From positions 186,001-250,000 of the forward strand of contig NZ_NMUA01000001.1 in NCBI RefSeq assembly GCF_002312805.1: a DNA stretch of 64,000 bases, written 5' to 3'. Shown here piece by piece: positions 50,904 to 60,215 of the stretch. The notes beneath the pieces were generated by a model. The model made no database searches, was not told the origin of the DNA, and saw only the letters and a program-made list of their open reading frames with translations. The stretch is from Sphingobium sp. D43FB (GTDB lineage: Bacteria; Pseudomonadota; Alphaproteobacteria; Sphingomonadales; Sphingomonadaceae). The translations under genes and the position numbers were made by a program. Within the stretch, counting starts at the first letter, position 1, and the number at the start of each line of letters is the position of its first letter.

Positions 50904-52063
50904 CCGAACAGCGACTTCATGCCATTCCAGATGCGGCCGAACATTCCGGCTTCCGCCACATCTTCACCCGCGACCAGTGGCATGACCTGCGGCGGCGTGT
51001 CGGGCGTCTGCACGATGAGCTGGGCGATCTGCTGGCCCTTGGCGATCGGCGCCTTGATAGGCCCTGTATAGACGACCTTGACCTTGACGTTGGCCGACGC
51101 GGTGCGGGGCAGCGTCACCGCCATATTATGCGGCGCGACCAAGGGCACGGTCGTCGCGCTGCCCAACTGGACCTCGGCGGTTTCCACCACCGCGCCCTTC
51201 TTGAACAAAGGCTGCGCCTTCCAGGCCTTGAAGCCCCAATCCATGAAGCGCACCGATTCGCCGATGCGGCCATTGAAGCTGGTCAGGCCGGCGACGACCA
51301 TGACCAGGCGGCGGCCATCCTGTTCGGCCGACCCGGTAAAGCCATAGCCCGCTTCCTGCGTGTGCCCAGTCTTGAGGCCGTCGGCACCGGCGATCTTGCC
51401 CAAAATCGGGTTGCGATTGCCCTGGCTGATGTCGGCCCCACCCATCGTCTTGCCCCAGGTGAAGGAGCGCGCGGCGTAGAAGCGCTTGTAGAGGTCGGGC
51501 GTTTCCTCGATCGTCGCCTGCGCCAGGCTGGCGAGATCTTCGGCTGTGACATAGGTCACGCCTTCGTCCGGCCAGCCATTGCTGGTGCCGAAATGGCTGT
51601 TGGCGAGGCCCAGCCGCTTCGCTTCCTCGTTCATCTGCGCGACGAACGCCTGTTCGGTGCCGGCAATCCCTTCGGCCAGCACGACGCAGGCGTCATTGCC
51701 CGAGAGGGTGACGATGCCATGCAGCAGATTTTCCACCGAGACTTGTTCGCCTGCCGACAGGAACATGGTCGATCCGGCCTGCGGTCCGTGCCACTGTTTC
51801 CAGGTTTCCGGGCGCACGGTGAACATCGTGTCGAGCTTCAATTCGCCGCGCTGGATCAGGCGGAAGGCGACATGCGCCGTCATCATTTTCGCCATGGAGG
51901 CCGGCGGCATGCGCGTCTGGCCGCCCTTGTTATAAAGCACCGCGCCCGACGACAGATCCTTCATATAGGCGATCGGTGCTTCGCTGCTGTAAGGCGGCGC
52001 GGCGGCAGTCAGGGGCTGGGTCAACAGCCCGGCGAAGAGGAGGACTGCAACGGACTTGTTCAT
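50900..52063 (-). CDS. dacC: D-alanyl-D-alanine carboxypeptidase (PBP5/6 family)
   Basis: A 387-residue S11 peptidase trimming peptidoglycan pentapeptides. The signal peptide ends LTAAAPP. Active-site motifs are SMAK with Ser56 and Lys59, SGN at 121-123, and KTG at 231-233. The C-terminal PBP5 domain starts near VETAEVQLGSATTVPLVAP, and the last helix WNGMKSLFG may anchor it to the membrane. The letter in the gene name is arbitrary among dacA/C/D. It sits directly below rlpA, another envelope gene. Confidence 0.94.
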   Translation of the reverse strand: MNKSVAVLLFAGLLTQPLTAAAPPYSSEAPIAYMKDLSSGAVLYNKGGQTRMPPASMAKMMTAHVAFRLIQRGELKLDTMFTVRPETWKQWHGPQAGSTMFLSAGEQVSVENLLHGIVTLSGNDACVVLAEGIAGTEQAFVAQMNEEAKRLGLANSHFGTSNGWPDEGVTYVTAEDLASLAQATIEETPDLYKRFYAARSFTWGKTMGGADISQGNRNPILGKIAGADGLKTGHTQEAGYGFTGSAEQDGRRLVMVVAGLTSFNGRIGESVRFMDWGFKAWKAQPLFKKGAVVETAEVQLGSATTVPLVAPHNMAVTLPRTASANVKVKVVYTGPIKAPIAKGQQIAQLIVQTPDTPPQVMPLVAGEDVAEAGMFGRIWNGMKSLFG

Positions 52064-52108
52064 GACACTGCCTTCAATGGAATGGAATCGTGCGGCGCTG
52101 CGCCGGGT

Positions 52109-52999
52109 CTATCGGGCGTCATTAGCGATGATGGGCGCATTCTCAAAGCCCCCTGCTGCGGCCGCCCGGACGCCCGCCTGCGCCGCGGTTCGGGTGGGAT
52201 AGGGACCAAAGCGCACGCGCCACAGGCTGCCGCCCTCGATGGCGGTTGCGCCGATGCGTTTGGCGAGCGTTTCTGCGCGGTTGCGGGAAGAGAAGGCGCC
52301 TACCTGCACGACATAGCCGCCCTTGGTCGTGACGGGTGGCGCGGGGGACGTCGGGTGCGTTTTGGGCGATAGGGGTGCGCTGGCGACTGGCTGGCGCGGC
52401 GGCAATTTGGCCCGCAAAGGCGCCAGCAGCGCGGCGGGCGTTTCCAGTCGTTCGGCGGCGCGTTGTTGGGCGCGAAGCAACGCGCGATCCTGTTCCGGTG
52501 GATTGACGCGGCGCACCCGTACGGGCACTGCACCCGCCCCGATGATCCCCAATTGCTCCGCCGCGCCGCGCGACAGGTCGATGAGGCGATCATTGGCGAA
52601 TGGCCCGCGATCATTGATGCGCACCAAAATGGTTTTGCCGCTATCGAGCGCCGTCACCTCGACATAGCTGGGCAAAGGCAAGGTCTTGTGTGCGGCGGTG
52701 ATCGCCAAAGGCATGAAGGCTTCGCCGTTGGCGGTCTTGTTGCCCTGCAATTCTTCCCCATACCAACCGGCATAGCCGACCGCGTCATAATTGGGCGCGT
52801 CTTCGGGCGTGTAGGTGACGCCCGCCACGGTGTAAGGTGCCCCGATCGTGACCGGCTCGTCGGCGACCATCGGCATCTGTGGCACCGGGCGCGGCGTGGT
52901 CGTTGGCGGCGCCAGTGGTGGCTCTGCGCCACAGGAGGCCAGCATCAGCAGCATTCCGACTGCCGCTGACGGCGCGCCTGCCCTATTGTTTGACCGCAT
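52109..52999 (-). CDS. rlpA: RlpA-like lipoprotein with DPBB and SPOR domains
   Basis: A 296-residue outer-membrane lipoprotein with lipobox LASC and lipidation at Cys23. The double-psi beta-barrel (about 75-165) has GWYGEELQGNKTANGEAF, AAHKTLPLPSYVEV and VRINDRGPFANDRLIDLS with the conserved Asp. A Pro/Ala linker follows, and a SPOR domain (about 222-290) starts GYVVQVGAFSSRNRAETLAKRI and should target denuded septal peptidoglycan. RlpA is a septal lytic transglycosylase or cell-separation factor in other species. It overlaps the mltB end by 17 bp. Confidence 0.93.
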   Translation of the reverse strand: MRSNNRAGAPSAAVGMLLMLASCGAEPPLAPPTTTPRPVPQMPMVADEPVTIGAPYTVAGVTYTPEDAPNYDAVGYAGWYGEELQGNKTANGEAFMPLAITAAHKTLPLPSYVEVTALDSGKTILVRINDRGPFANDRLIDLSRGAAEQLGIIGAGAVPVRVRRVNPPEQDRALLRAQQRAAERLETPAALLAPLRAKLPPRQPVASAPLSPKTHPTSPAPPVTTKGGYVVQVGAFSSRNRAETLAKRIGATAIEGGSLWRVRFGPYPTRTAAQAGVRAAAAGGFENAPIIANDAR

Positions 53000-54032
53000 C
53001 GGCCAGCAACCCCACGGACAGGGCGTAGAAATTGGAGCAATTATAGTCGAGGATCGCCCGGTAATTGCCGGTCAGCAAATAGGCGGTCTTGCCCGGCCCA
53101 TCCGGCTCCAGCAGCGTCGCCATCACATTATCGGCCGGCCAACTGTCCCGCGCCAAGGACATGCCTAGCCTGCGCCATTCCCCGATAGTCAGCCAACGGC
53201 TATGCCGGTTGAACACGCGCGGGCAGCGCGCAGGCTGCGTCCGGGCCGTAACGGCTGCGCGGTTGAAACCGCTCGGCACATTGACCGCCACGCCCCAGGG
53301 TTGCCCGGCGCGCCAGCCCGACTGCACAAAATAATTGGCGATCGACGCCAGGGCATCAGCCTCGCTGGTCCAGATGTCGGCCTTGCCATCGCCATCGCCA
53401 TCGCGCGCCAGGCGCAGATAGACGCTGGGCAGGAATTGCGGATAGCCCGTTGCGCCCGCCCAACTGCCGACCAGGCGGCTGCGCGGCACACCATTGTCCA
53501 GCATCTTGAGCGTCGCCAGCAATTCCGGTTCGAACAGCGTCCGCCGACGCCCTTCCCACGACAGGGTCGCGAGCGAACGGATCAGATCAAAGTCGCCGGT
53601 ATAGGAGCCATAATTGGTCTCATGGCCATAGATCGCGACCATAATCTCTTCAGGCACGCCGGTTTCCGCCTCGATCCGGGCGAGACGCGCGCGATTGTTG
53701 CGATAGGCGATCCGGCCGCGATTGATCCGCGCGGAATCGACATGTTTCACCCGATAGGGCTCGAAATTCGGGATCGGCGAATAGGCGCCGCCACCCGGTT
53801 GGCTCTGGTCGAGTTCGATGACGCGCGGATTGGGGGTCAGCGTGGCAAACACGCTATCAAGCGTCGCATCCCGGATTCCCATCCCCCGCGCCTTGGGCCG
53901 GATGCTGTCGAGATAGGCGCGGAACGCCGGGCTGTCCTGCGCGACAGCTTGGCTCGGCGCGACGCTACAGGCGGCGACGCCAGTCAGACCAAGCAGCAGC
54001 GAAAATATGGATGTACGCAAAGAATCTCCCAT
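52983..54032 (-). CDS. mltB: MltB-type lytic murein transglycosylase, lipoprotein
   Basis: A 349-residue transglycosylase. The N-terminus has a lipobox VAAC (Cys22). The SLT-like domain has the catalytic Glu138 in AIYGHETNYGSYTG, with DLIRSLATLSWEGRRRTLFEPELLA, GSWAGATGYPQFLPSVYL, ARDGDGDGKADIWTSEADALASIANY and TGNYRAILDYNCSNFYALSVG. It is the first gene of the long minus-strand run. tRNA-Ser starts 134 bp away on the other strand. Confidence 0.94.
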   Translation of the reverse strand: MGDSLRTSIFSLLLGLTGVAACSVAPSQAVAQDSPAFRAYLDSIRPKARGMGIRDATLDSVFATLTPNPRVIELDQSQPGGGAYSPIPNFEPYRVKHVDSARINRGRIAYRNNRARLARIEAETGVPEEIMVAIYGHETNYGSYTGDFDLIRSLATLSWEGRRRTLFEPELLATLKMLDNGVPRSRLVGSWAGATGYPQFLPSVYLRLARDGDGDGKADIWTSEADALASIANYFVQSGWRAGQPWGVAVNVPSGFNRAAVTARTQPARCPRVFNRHSRWLTIGEWRRLGMSLARDSWPADNVMATLLEPDGPGKTAYLLTGNYRAILDYNCSNFYALSVGLLADAVKQ

Positions 54033-54166
54033 GGCCCCGTTGTTGCACAGGCAAGAGGCGAGGTGAATCCCTTAATGGCGCTTCGGCCCCAAGAAAGGGA
54101 TGAACCGATCGATCGACGATTTTTGCGCTTGGCAACGGCGTCCGGCGCGTTAGGAAGCGGGATAAC

Positions 54167-54256
54167 GGAAGTGTGGCCGAGTGGTTTAAGGCAGCGGTCT
54201 TGAAAACCGCCGTGGGTGTAAGCTCACCGTGGGTTCGAATCCCACCGCTTCCGCCA
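54167..54256 (+). tRNA. tRNA-Ser (anticodon TGA)
   Basis: The acceptor GGAAGTG pairs with CGCTTCC, followed by G and an encoded CCA. The anticodon stem-loop is GCGGT-CTTGAAA-ACCGC, anticodon TGA. A long variable arm and GGTTCGAATCC follow. The length is 90 nt, as expected for tRNA-Ser. Its 3' end faces the two-gene accessory segment. Confidence 0.96.
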
Positions 54257-54347
54257 AGGCGCGGTCGCATTGGATTGTTCTGGATATCATCGAGCAGTTA
54301 CGCGTCAGACCCTTGTGTCATATCCAGTCTATGCCGTGCGACCACCC

Positions 54348-55415
54348 CTAGCCGACCGGCCGATCCGGGCTCGCGCTGGAGGCCACTACACCATCATATT
54401 CCAGTTCATCGTCGTCCGGTGCGTGTTCTTCGTCCTCGGCAGGGTCGGCTGCGGCCTTAAGGGTCGCAGCATTTCCGCTGGAAATGGAGGGTGTACTGCC
54501 ATGGCTCGACGCGCGCGGAGCCGAGGTGGACCCGGTCATGTCACGCTCATTCTGGGCTTTTCCAGCGGGCGCAGTGGTCGGGGGTGTCGCCCGCTTTCCA
54601 GCCAATCCGATGCTCGACAGGAAATCGGCCGCCAAGCGCTCGGTGAAACCGGCGGCGAACGCAATGATGAACAACCCTTCCGAACTTGTTCGGACGGCGG
54701 TATTGGAAAGCGAGACTTCCACGAACTGCCCCAGGAACAGGGCGGTCAGCAAGGTAGCGGAGGTCGCCCCTACAAAAACACGCAGGACGGCATCGCTGAT
54801 ATTGTCCCATGGCTGCGTGTCGACGCGAACCTCGCGCGCGCGCAGTTGCAGCGCTATCGAGAACAGGGCTCCCAATGCACCGACCGCCGCCGCATTCCAA
54901 TATTTCGGCCACCCGCCGCCGATTTTTGGAATGCCAAAGGCGTTCACGAACCATGAACTGCCGATGATCCAGGCGAGGATGATCGTGGCGAACGTCGCCA
55001 TTGCGGCCCACAGCAGATACCAGGTGCGCGTGTCGGACGCGCGATCTTCCGTCAGATTGACCAATATTTTCTCCAGGTCGGACGTCGCCCGCGGCAAGTC
55101 CCCCTGCATCGCGACCACGAGCGCCCGACCCAGTTGATCGGTGTATTTGCTGACCTTCGCCTGCTGATAGGAGGAAGGGTCGAGCGCAAGATCCGCCAAG
55201 ATCGCCGAAATCTCACTGCGCAACGACGCCAGGGGTGTGAGCGAACTACGCTGGTTGACGCCTTCACCGTCATCGTCGGCGAACTGGATCATGACCTGCT
55301 TGGCGTTGCGATAAACGGCAAAGCGCGTCGAGACTTTGCCATAAATCTCCAACACGGTCTGTCCCGCAAAGTCAGGCTTTCCAACTTCTGCATCCTGCAC
55401 CCTGAAATCGCTCAT
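54348..55415 (-). CDS. Membrane protein of unknown function with four predicted helices
   Basis: A 355-residue protein I do not recognise. Residues 1 to about 125 are soluble and mostly helical. Four membrane helices lie near 131-152 (WYLLWAAMATFATIILAWIIG), 168-188, 212-231 (VLRVFVGATSATLLTALFLG) and 247-268. The last includes AAGFTERLAADFLSSIG, similar to a GFxER motif I associate with uncharacterised bacterial membrane proteins. The tail (275-355) is low-complexity and acidic (DPAEDEEHAPDDDELEYDG). Its partner at 55452 is 36 bp upstream on the same strand, so they form a two-gene unit between two tRNAs. Confidence 0.75.
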   Translation of the reverse strand: MSDFRVQDAEVGKPDFAGQTVLEIYGKVSTRFAVYRNAKQVMIQFADDDGEGVNQRSSLTPLASLRSEISAILADLALDPSSYQQAKVSKYTDQLGRALVVAMQGDLPRATSDLEKILVNLTEDRASDTRTWYLLWAAMATFATIILAWIIGSSWFVNAFGIPKIGGGWPKYWNAAAVGALGALFSIALQLRAREVRVDTQPWDNISDAVLRVFVGATSATLLTALFLGQFVEVSLSNTAVRTSSEGLFIIAFAAGFTERLAADFLSSIGLAGKRATPPTTAPAGKAQNERDMTGSTSAPRASSHGSTPSISSGNAATLKAAADPAEDEEHAPDDDELEYDGVVASSASPDRPVG

Positions 55416-55451
55416 GGATGTCCCCTTCCCCGCACCCCAGCGGTAACCATG

Positions 55452-56159
55452 TCAGGCAGGTGCCAAATAGGCACCGAAGACAAAGCCGTCATACAGCCCG
55501 TCATTCTGTAGATCGATCCGCCACCAGGCGTTCGTGCGCTCAAGCGGATCGCACCAAACATGCATGCCTGCCGCGAGCTTTCCGACGATTGGAGCCTCCG
55601 TGCTGGGACCAGCGCGCACGTTGAGGCCACCGCGCGCCACCACGATATGCGCCGTGCTGGATGGCATTGCCGGACCCGAACGCAACGGCGTATCGAGCGG
55701 CGCCAGGGCTTGCCCTCGCCGTGCCCTGCCTTTCGCAAAAGCATCACGCAGCCATTTCGGGGCTGTTCCAAGCTTGCCGCCCGCGCCCCATACGGCCTCT
55801 GCGCCATAGCCGACATGGATCGTCAACGGCCCCATATAGTCCACGCCCGCGCCAATGCCGGTCGCGCCTGATTGGCTGGCATAACTCACGAACGCCTCAA
55901 AAAATGGGAGGTCCGCCGACTTCACGAAAGACAGGGATCGTCCGTCAATCTCCAATTGCAGATCGGCGGCCCAGCCCAGATCGTGCCGGGTGGACCCCGT
56001 GCGACGACCCGCTGTCCCTTTCGCAGCCTGACCACCGGAGATGACGCGAACGACGTCGATGCCGCAATGACTGGCGCAGTCTTTCAAAAGATCTGCCAGC
56101 TTGGGTTGGATCGGCAGGGAGCGAATCTTGCCAGCGGTCGCATCGATCACTTCGGTCAA
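55452..56159 (-). CDS. M15-like peptidoglycan peptidase with C-terminal SH3 domain
   Basis: A 235-residue protein. The N-terminal domain has the M15 metal motif SxxHxxGxAxD in STRHDLGWAADL (His59, Asp66), with a later His115 in LTIHVGYGAEAVWG. Residues about 172-233 are a bacterial SH3 domain (VARGGLNVRAGPSTEAPIVG, WWRIDLQNDGLYDGFVFGAYL). It resembles endolysins or D-Ala-D-Ala peptidases but has no signal peptide. The start is TTG at 56159, with GGGAGG seven bases upstream. It precedes a membrane-protein gene, so delivery through that protein is conceivable but unproven. Confidence 0.78.
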   Translation of the reverse strand: MTEVIDATAGKIRSLPIQPKLADLLKDCASHCGIDVVRVISGGQAAKGTAGRRTGSTRHDLGWAADLQLEIDGRSLSFVKSADLPFFEAFVSYASQSGATGIGAGVDYMGPLTIHVGYGAEAVWGAGGKLGTAPKWLRDAFAKGRARRGQALAPLDTPLRSGPAMPSSTAHIVVARGGLNVRAGPSTEAPIVGKLAAGMHVWCDPLERTNAWWRIDLQNDGLYDGFVFGAYLAPA

Positions 56160-56523
56160 CGCAATGCCTCCCTTGTCAATCGTTCGATATTACAGCACAG
56201 CGGAATCTCATTATAATGAAAGCAGATAGTGCCAATAACATTGGTACCATTTTCATAGAAAATAGCAGATCAATATTGAATAATCGGCACATATGCGCTC
56301 GATTACTTCACTATTCATGAGTGTGAAGGGCAGTTGGATTATCGTCTACCGGAAACTGATCTAAAATGGACCAAATCATCCTGTGAATGTCGTGAAGTCC
56401 AACAATGCGGCCTTCCGATGACACCCGCTTAACCCAAAAGGGTGGAAACGGTGGAGCGCAACAAGGCACTGGCAGCGCGCAGGTGGCAGCGCCTTGAACA
56501 TCGACGATCATTTTGTTGGAATA
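56160..56523. other. AT-rich non-coding stretch upstream of the accessory gene pair
   Basis: No convincing gene in 364 bp. Base composition is clearly more AT-rich than the rest of the window, especially 56185-56370. It contains a candidate minus-strand promoter at 56210-56215. The rest shows no hairpin, repeat or tRNA-derived attachment site that I can see. The composition supports acquisition from another source. Confidence 0.7.
56210..56215 (-). promoter_or_regulatory. Perfect TATAAT -10 box for the M15-SH3 gene
   Basis: On the minus strand this reads TATAAT, inside the 12-bp palindrome TCATTATAATGA. It lies about 50 bp before the TTG start. The -35 is uncertain: TTGGCA would leave 14 bp, and TTATTG gives 17 bp. 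Confidence 0.45.
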
Positions 56524-56608
56524 TGGTGCGGGCGGTCGGAATCGAACCGACACTCCTTGCGGAACCGGATTTTGAGTCCGGCGCGTCTACCAGTTTCACC
56601 ACGCCCGC
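56524..56608 (-). tRNA. tRNA-Leu (anticodon CAA)
   Basis: On the minus strand the acceptor GCGGGCG pairs with CGCCCGC, then A and an encoded CCA (56524-56526). The anticodon arm is CCGGA-CTCAAAA-TCCGG, anticodon CAA. The D-arm has GGTGAAACTGGTAGACGCGC and the T-arm GGTTCGATTCC, typical of tRNA-Leu. The length is 85 nt. Confidence 0.95.
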
Positions 56609-56740
56609 ACGGCTGGGAGAGGCCAAATGGCAAAATCCGACGCGGGCGTCCAGCCGAAAATGGCTTTGGCTGTCGCCAACATCAATTGGCGACGGTTTTC
56701 GGCATATGTTGCGATGCGGGCCAAGGGGCGATAGCCTGAC

Positions 56741-56768
56741 TTGCGCTATGATCCGCCCGCGTTATAAG
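56741..56768 (+). promoter_or_regulatory. Candidate promoter of the Entner-Doudoroff operon
   Basis: TTGCGC (56741-56746) and TATAAG (56763-56768) with a 16-bp spacer, 49 bp before the zwf start. The -35 is only half-matched to consensus. No clear operator palindrome was found in the leader. Confidence 0.4.
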
Positions 56769-56816
56769 TGCCGCTTCGTGCAGACATAGATAATTTCAAC
56801 GGAGAAGGACCATCCT

Positions 56817-58280
56817 TTGACCGAATCGTCTGCCACGTTCCTGTTATTTGGTGCCACCGGTGATCTGGCGCGCCGCATGATCTTCCCCTCGCTTTACAAT
56901 CTGTTGGCGGATGGCCTGCTGCCCGACGATTTCCTGATCGTCGCGTCGGCACGGTCGCCGATGAGCGACGAGGGTTTTCGGGCCGATGTTGATGCCGCAT
57001 TGCGCCAATTTCTGGCGTCGGATCGCTATGATGCCGAGACCGCCGCGACATTTGGCCAGATGATCGTCTATCAACCGGTCGAGGCGGGCAAAGCGGACCA
57101 GTTCACCGCGCTAGCCGAGCGGATCGACGGGCGGTTGGAGCGCGGCCTGTCGGTCTATCTTTCCACCCCCCCGTCCCTGTTCGCGCCCACCGCGCAAGGC
57201 CTAGCCGAAGCGGGTCTCATCACGCCGCTGACGCGGATCGCGATGGAAAAGCCGATCGGCAAGGACCTGGCTTCTTCCAAGGAGGTCAATGACGGCATCG
57301 GCGCGATGTTCGCCGAAGAGCAGATTTTCCGCGTCGACCATTATCTGGGCAAGGAAACGGTCCAGAACCTGCTGGCGCTGCGCTTCGGCAATGTCATGTT
57401 CGAGCCGCTGTGGAATGCCACCGCGATCGACCATGTCCAGATCACGGTGGGTGAAACCGTGGGGCTGGAAGGCCGCGTATCCTATTATGACGGCGTCGGC
57501 GCGCTGCGCGACATGGTCCAGAATCACATGCTGCAGATCCTGTCCATCATCGCGATGGAGCCGCCCGCGCGCATGGACCCGACCGCCGTGCGCGACGAGA
57601 AGGTGAAGGCGCTGCGGTCGTTGCGCCCCATGACGGCGGAAACGGTCAAGACGCATAGCGTGCGCGGCCAATATACGCCGGGCGCCGTCGGTGGCCAGAT
57701 CGTGACCGGCTATGCCGATGAACTCGGCCAGCCATCGGACACCGAAACCTTCGTGGCCTTGAAGGCGCATATCGACAATTGGCGCTGGCAGGGCGTGCCC
57801 TTCTACCTGCGCACCGGCAAGCGGATGCCCGCGCGCCAGTCCGAAATCATGATCCAGTTCAAACCGGTGCGCCACTCCATCTTTGGCCGTGACGGGCATG
57901 GCACCGGACTGGAGCCCAACACGCTGATCATCCGGTTGCAGCCGGAGGAATATATCCGCCTGCTCATCATGTCGAAGCGGCCGGGGCTGGAGCGGCAGGT
58001 TCTATTGGACGAAGTGACGCTCGACGTATCACTGACCGCCGCCTTTGCCGGGCAGCGTCGCCGCATCGCCTATGAACGGCTGATCCTGGACCTGCTGGCG
58101 GGGGACCAGACCCTGTTCGTGCGCCGCGACGAGGTGGAGGCGCAATGGGCCTGGATCGATTCGATTATTGGCGGATGGAAGGACGCCAATATGAAGCCCG
58201 CCGCCTATTCATCGGGGAACTGGGGGCCGTCATCGGCCATTGCCCTTATCGAACGTGACGGAGCAAGCTGGCATGAGTGA
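56817..58280 (+). CDS. zwf: Glucose-6-phosphate 1-dehydrogenase
   Basis: A 487-residue enzyme oxidising glucose-6-phosphate to 6-phosphogluconolactone, the entry to the Entner-Doudoroff route. The nucleotide-binding motif is [18 protein letters not shown]. The active-site segment is [35 protein letters not shown] and [12 protein letters not shown] are also typical. The start is TTG at 56817, supported by GGAGAAGGA eight bases upstream and by the family N-terminus. The stop overlaps edd by 8 bp. No gene for the lactonase is in the operon. Confidence 0.96.
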   Translation: MTESSATFLLFGATGDLARRMIFPSLYNLLADGLLPDDFLIVASARSPMSDEGFRADVDAALRQFLASDRYDAETAATFGQMIVYQPVEAGKADQFTALAERIDGRLERGLSVYLSTPPSLFAPTAQGLAEAGLITPLTRIAMEKPIGKDLASSKEVNDGIGAMFAEEQIFRVDHYLGKETVQNLLALRFGNVMFEPLWNATAIDHVQITVGETVGLEGRVSYYDGVGALRDMVQNHMLQILSIIAMEPPARMDPTAVRDEKVKALRSLRPMTAETVKTHSVRGQYTPGAVGGQIVTGYADELGQPSDTETFVALKAHIDNWRWQGVPFYLRTGKRMPARQSEIMIQFKPVRHSIFGRDGHGTGLEPNTLIIRLQPEEYIRLLIMSKRPGLERQVLLDEVTLDVSLTAAFAGQRRRIAYERLILDLLAGDQTLFVRRDEVEAQWAWIDSIIGGWKDANMKPAAYSSGNWGPSSAIALIERDGASWHE

Positions 58281-60099
58281 ACTACACCCCGTAATCGCCA
58301 AGGTGACCGAGCGCATCGTCGCGCGCAGTGCCAAGCGGCGGCGCGCCTATCTCGACCTGATCGAGCGCGGCCGCGAAGCGGGCACCAATCGCGATCAATT
58401 GTCCTGCGGCAATCTGGCGCACGGCTTTGCCGCAAGCGGCGAGGACAAGCCCGCGATCCGCACAGGCCAGGCGATGAATATCGGCATCGTCACCGCCTAT
58501 AACGACATGCTGTCGGCGCATCAGCCCTATGGTCGCTATCCCGAACAGATCAAGATCGCCGCGCGCGAAGTGGGCGCCACGGCGCAGGTCGCAGGCGGTG
58601 TGCCCGCCATGTGCGATGGCGTGACGCAGGGCCAGTCGGGCATGGAATTGTCGCTGTTCAGCCGCGACACCATCGCGCTGTCGACCGCCGTGTCGCTCAG
58701 CCATGCGATGTTCGAGGGCGTTGCGCTGCTCGGCATTTGCGACAAGATCGTGCCGGGTCTGTTGATGGGGGCGCTGCGCTTTGGCCATCTGCCCACCATC
58801 CTGATCCCCGCCGGGCCGATGCCATCCGGCCTCGCCAACAAGGAAAAGGTCCGCATCCGGCAGCTTTACGCCGAAGGCAAGGTCGGCCGCGACGAATTGC
58901 TGGAGTCCGAAAGCGCCAGCTATCATGGCGCGGGCACCTGTACTTTCTATGGCACGGCCAACTCTAACCAGATGATGATGGAAGTCATGGGCCTGCACAT
59001 GCCCTGCGCCTCCTTCGTCAATCCGGGCACGAAGCTGCGCAGCGAACTGACCCGTGCGGCCACGCATCGGCTGACCAGCATCGGGTGGGACGGCGAGGAT
59101 TATCGTCCGCTGGGCCATTGCGTCGATGAAAAGGCGATCGTCAACGCCATCATCGGCCTGATGGCGACCGGCGGATCGACCAATCATGCGATCCACTTGC
59201 CCGCAATCGCGCGGGCCGCTGGCATCAGCATCGATTGGACCGATTTTGCGGAAATATCGGACGTCGTGCCGCTGCTGGCGCGGGTCTATCCCAATGGATC
59301 GGGCGATGTGAACCATTTTCATGCGGCAGGCGGCATGAGCTTCATCATCCGCGAGCTGCTCGACAATGGCCTGCTCCACCGTGACATCCTGACCGTCGCG
59401 CGCGGCGATCTGACCGATTATGGCAAGGAGCCGGTGCTGGAGGATGAAGCGCTGCAATGGCGCGACGTGCCCGCGTCGCGCGATGAGAATATGCTGCGGC
59501 CGGTTTCCAATCCGTTCAGCGCGGATGGCGGCATGCGTTTGCTGGCGGGCAATCTTGGCCGTTGCGTGATGAAGGTCAGCGCGGTCGATCCGGCGTTGTG
59601 GACGATCGAAGCGCCTGCCGCCGTCTTCCATACGCAGGACGACGTGTTGCGCGCCTTCAAGGCGGGCGAACTGGAGCGGGATGTCGTCGTCGTCGTCCGC
59701 TTCCAGGGTCCAAAGGCGAACGGCATGCCTGAGTTGCACAAACTGACTCCGGCGCTGGGCGTGCTGCAGGATCGCGGGTTCAAGGTCGCGCTGGTGACCG
59801 ACGGACGCATGTCCGGCGCATCCGGCAAGGTGCCCGCCGCCATCCATCTGTCACCCGAAGCCCTGGGCGGTGGCGCCATCGCCAAGCTGCGCGATGGCGA
59901 CATGGTGCGGGTCTGCGCGCAGCAGGGCGTGATCGAGGCGCTGGTCGATGCGGCGGAATGGGACGCGCGCGATATGCCGCCTGCCCCGCCCGCGCCCTAT
60001 GATACCGGCCGGGAGCTGTTCGCCCTGTTCCGCCATCATAGCGACCTGGCGGAACAAGGCGCATCGCCGCTGCTGGCGGCGATGGAAACCGAAATCTAA
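58273..60099 (+). CDS. edd: 6-Phosphogluconate dehydratase
   Basis: A 608-residue iron-sulfur dehydratase making KDPG from 6-phosphogluconate. It has [61 protein letters not shown] with cluster cysteines, [22 protein letters not shown], and [15 protein letters not shown] near the C-terminus. Length is standard. The ATG at 58273 overlaps zwf, giving translational coupling. A palindromic repeat fills the gap to glk. Confidence 0.97.
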   Translation: MSELHPVIAKVTERIVARSAKRRRAYLDLIERGREAGTNRDQLSCGNLAHGFAASGEDKPAIRTGQAMNIGIVTAYNDMLSAHQPYGRYPEQIKIAAREVGATAQVAGGVPAMCDGVTQGQSGMELSLFSRDTIALSTAVSLSHAMFEGVALLGICDKIVPGLLMGALRFGHLPTILIPAGPMPSGLANKEKVRIRQLYAEGKVGRDELLESESASYHGAGTCTFYGTANSNQMMMEVMGLHMPCASFVNPGTKLRSELTRAATHRLTSIGWDGEDYRPLGHCVDEKAIVNAIIGLMATGGSTNHAIHLPAIARAAGISIDWTDFAEISDVVPLLARVYPNGSGDVNHFHAAGGMSFIIRELLDNGLLHRDILTVARGDLTDYGKEPVLEDEALQWRDVPASRDENMLRPVSNPFSADGGMRLLAGNLGRCVMKVSAVDPALWTIEAPAAVFHTQDDVLRAFKAGELERDVVVVVRFQGPKANGMPELHKLTPALGVLQDRGFKVALVTDGRMSGASGKVPAAIHLSPEALGGGAIAKLRDGDMVRVCAQQGVIEALVDAAEWDARDMPPAPPAPYDTGRELFALFRHHSDLAEQGASPLLAAMETEI

Positions 60100-60105
60100 A
60101 ATCCA

Positions 60106-60193
60106 CCGTCATGCCAGCGAAAGCTGGCATCTCCCTTCTTCCCCCTTGCGGTGACCGAAGAAAGGGAGATCCCAGCTTTCGCTGGGATGACGG
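60106..60193. repeat. Long palindromic repeat between edd and glk
   Basis: The left arm begins CCGTCATGCCAGCGAAAGC (60106) and the right arm ends GCTTTCGCTGGGATGACGG (60193). The arms extend inward through CTCCCTTCTTC and GAAGAAAGGGAG. The stem is about 36 bp with few mismatches. The CGTCAT-CCAGCGAAAGCTGG type is, in my knowledge, a dispersed repeat in sphingomonads. In RNA it would form a strong hairpin without a T-run and could stabilise edd mRNA or lower glk/eda expression. Confidence 0.85.
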
Positions 60194-60215
60194 ATAAAAA
60201 GAGTGGGATGCCCAG

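Noticed and set aside
54230..56530. tRNA-derived attachment sites for an integrating element
   Set aside because: I looked for copies of the tRNA-Ser and tRNA-Leu 3' ends within the interval and found none. No integrase gene is present either.
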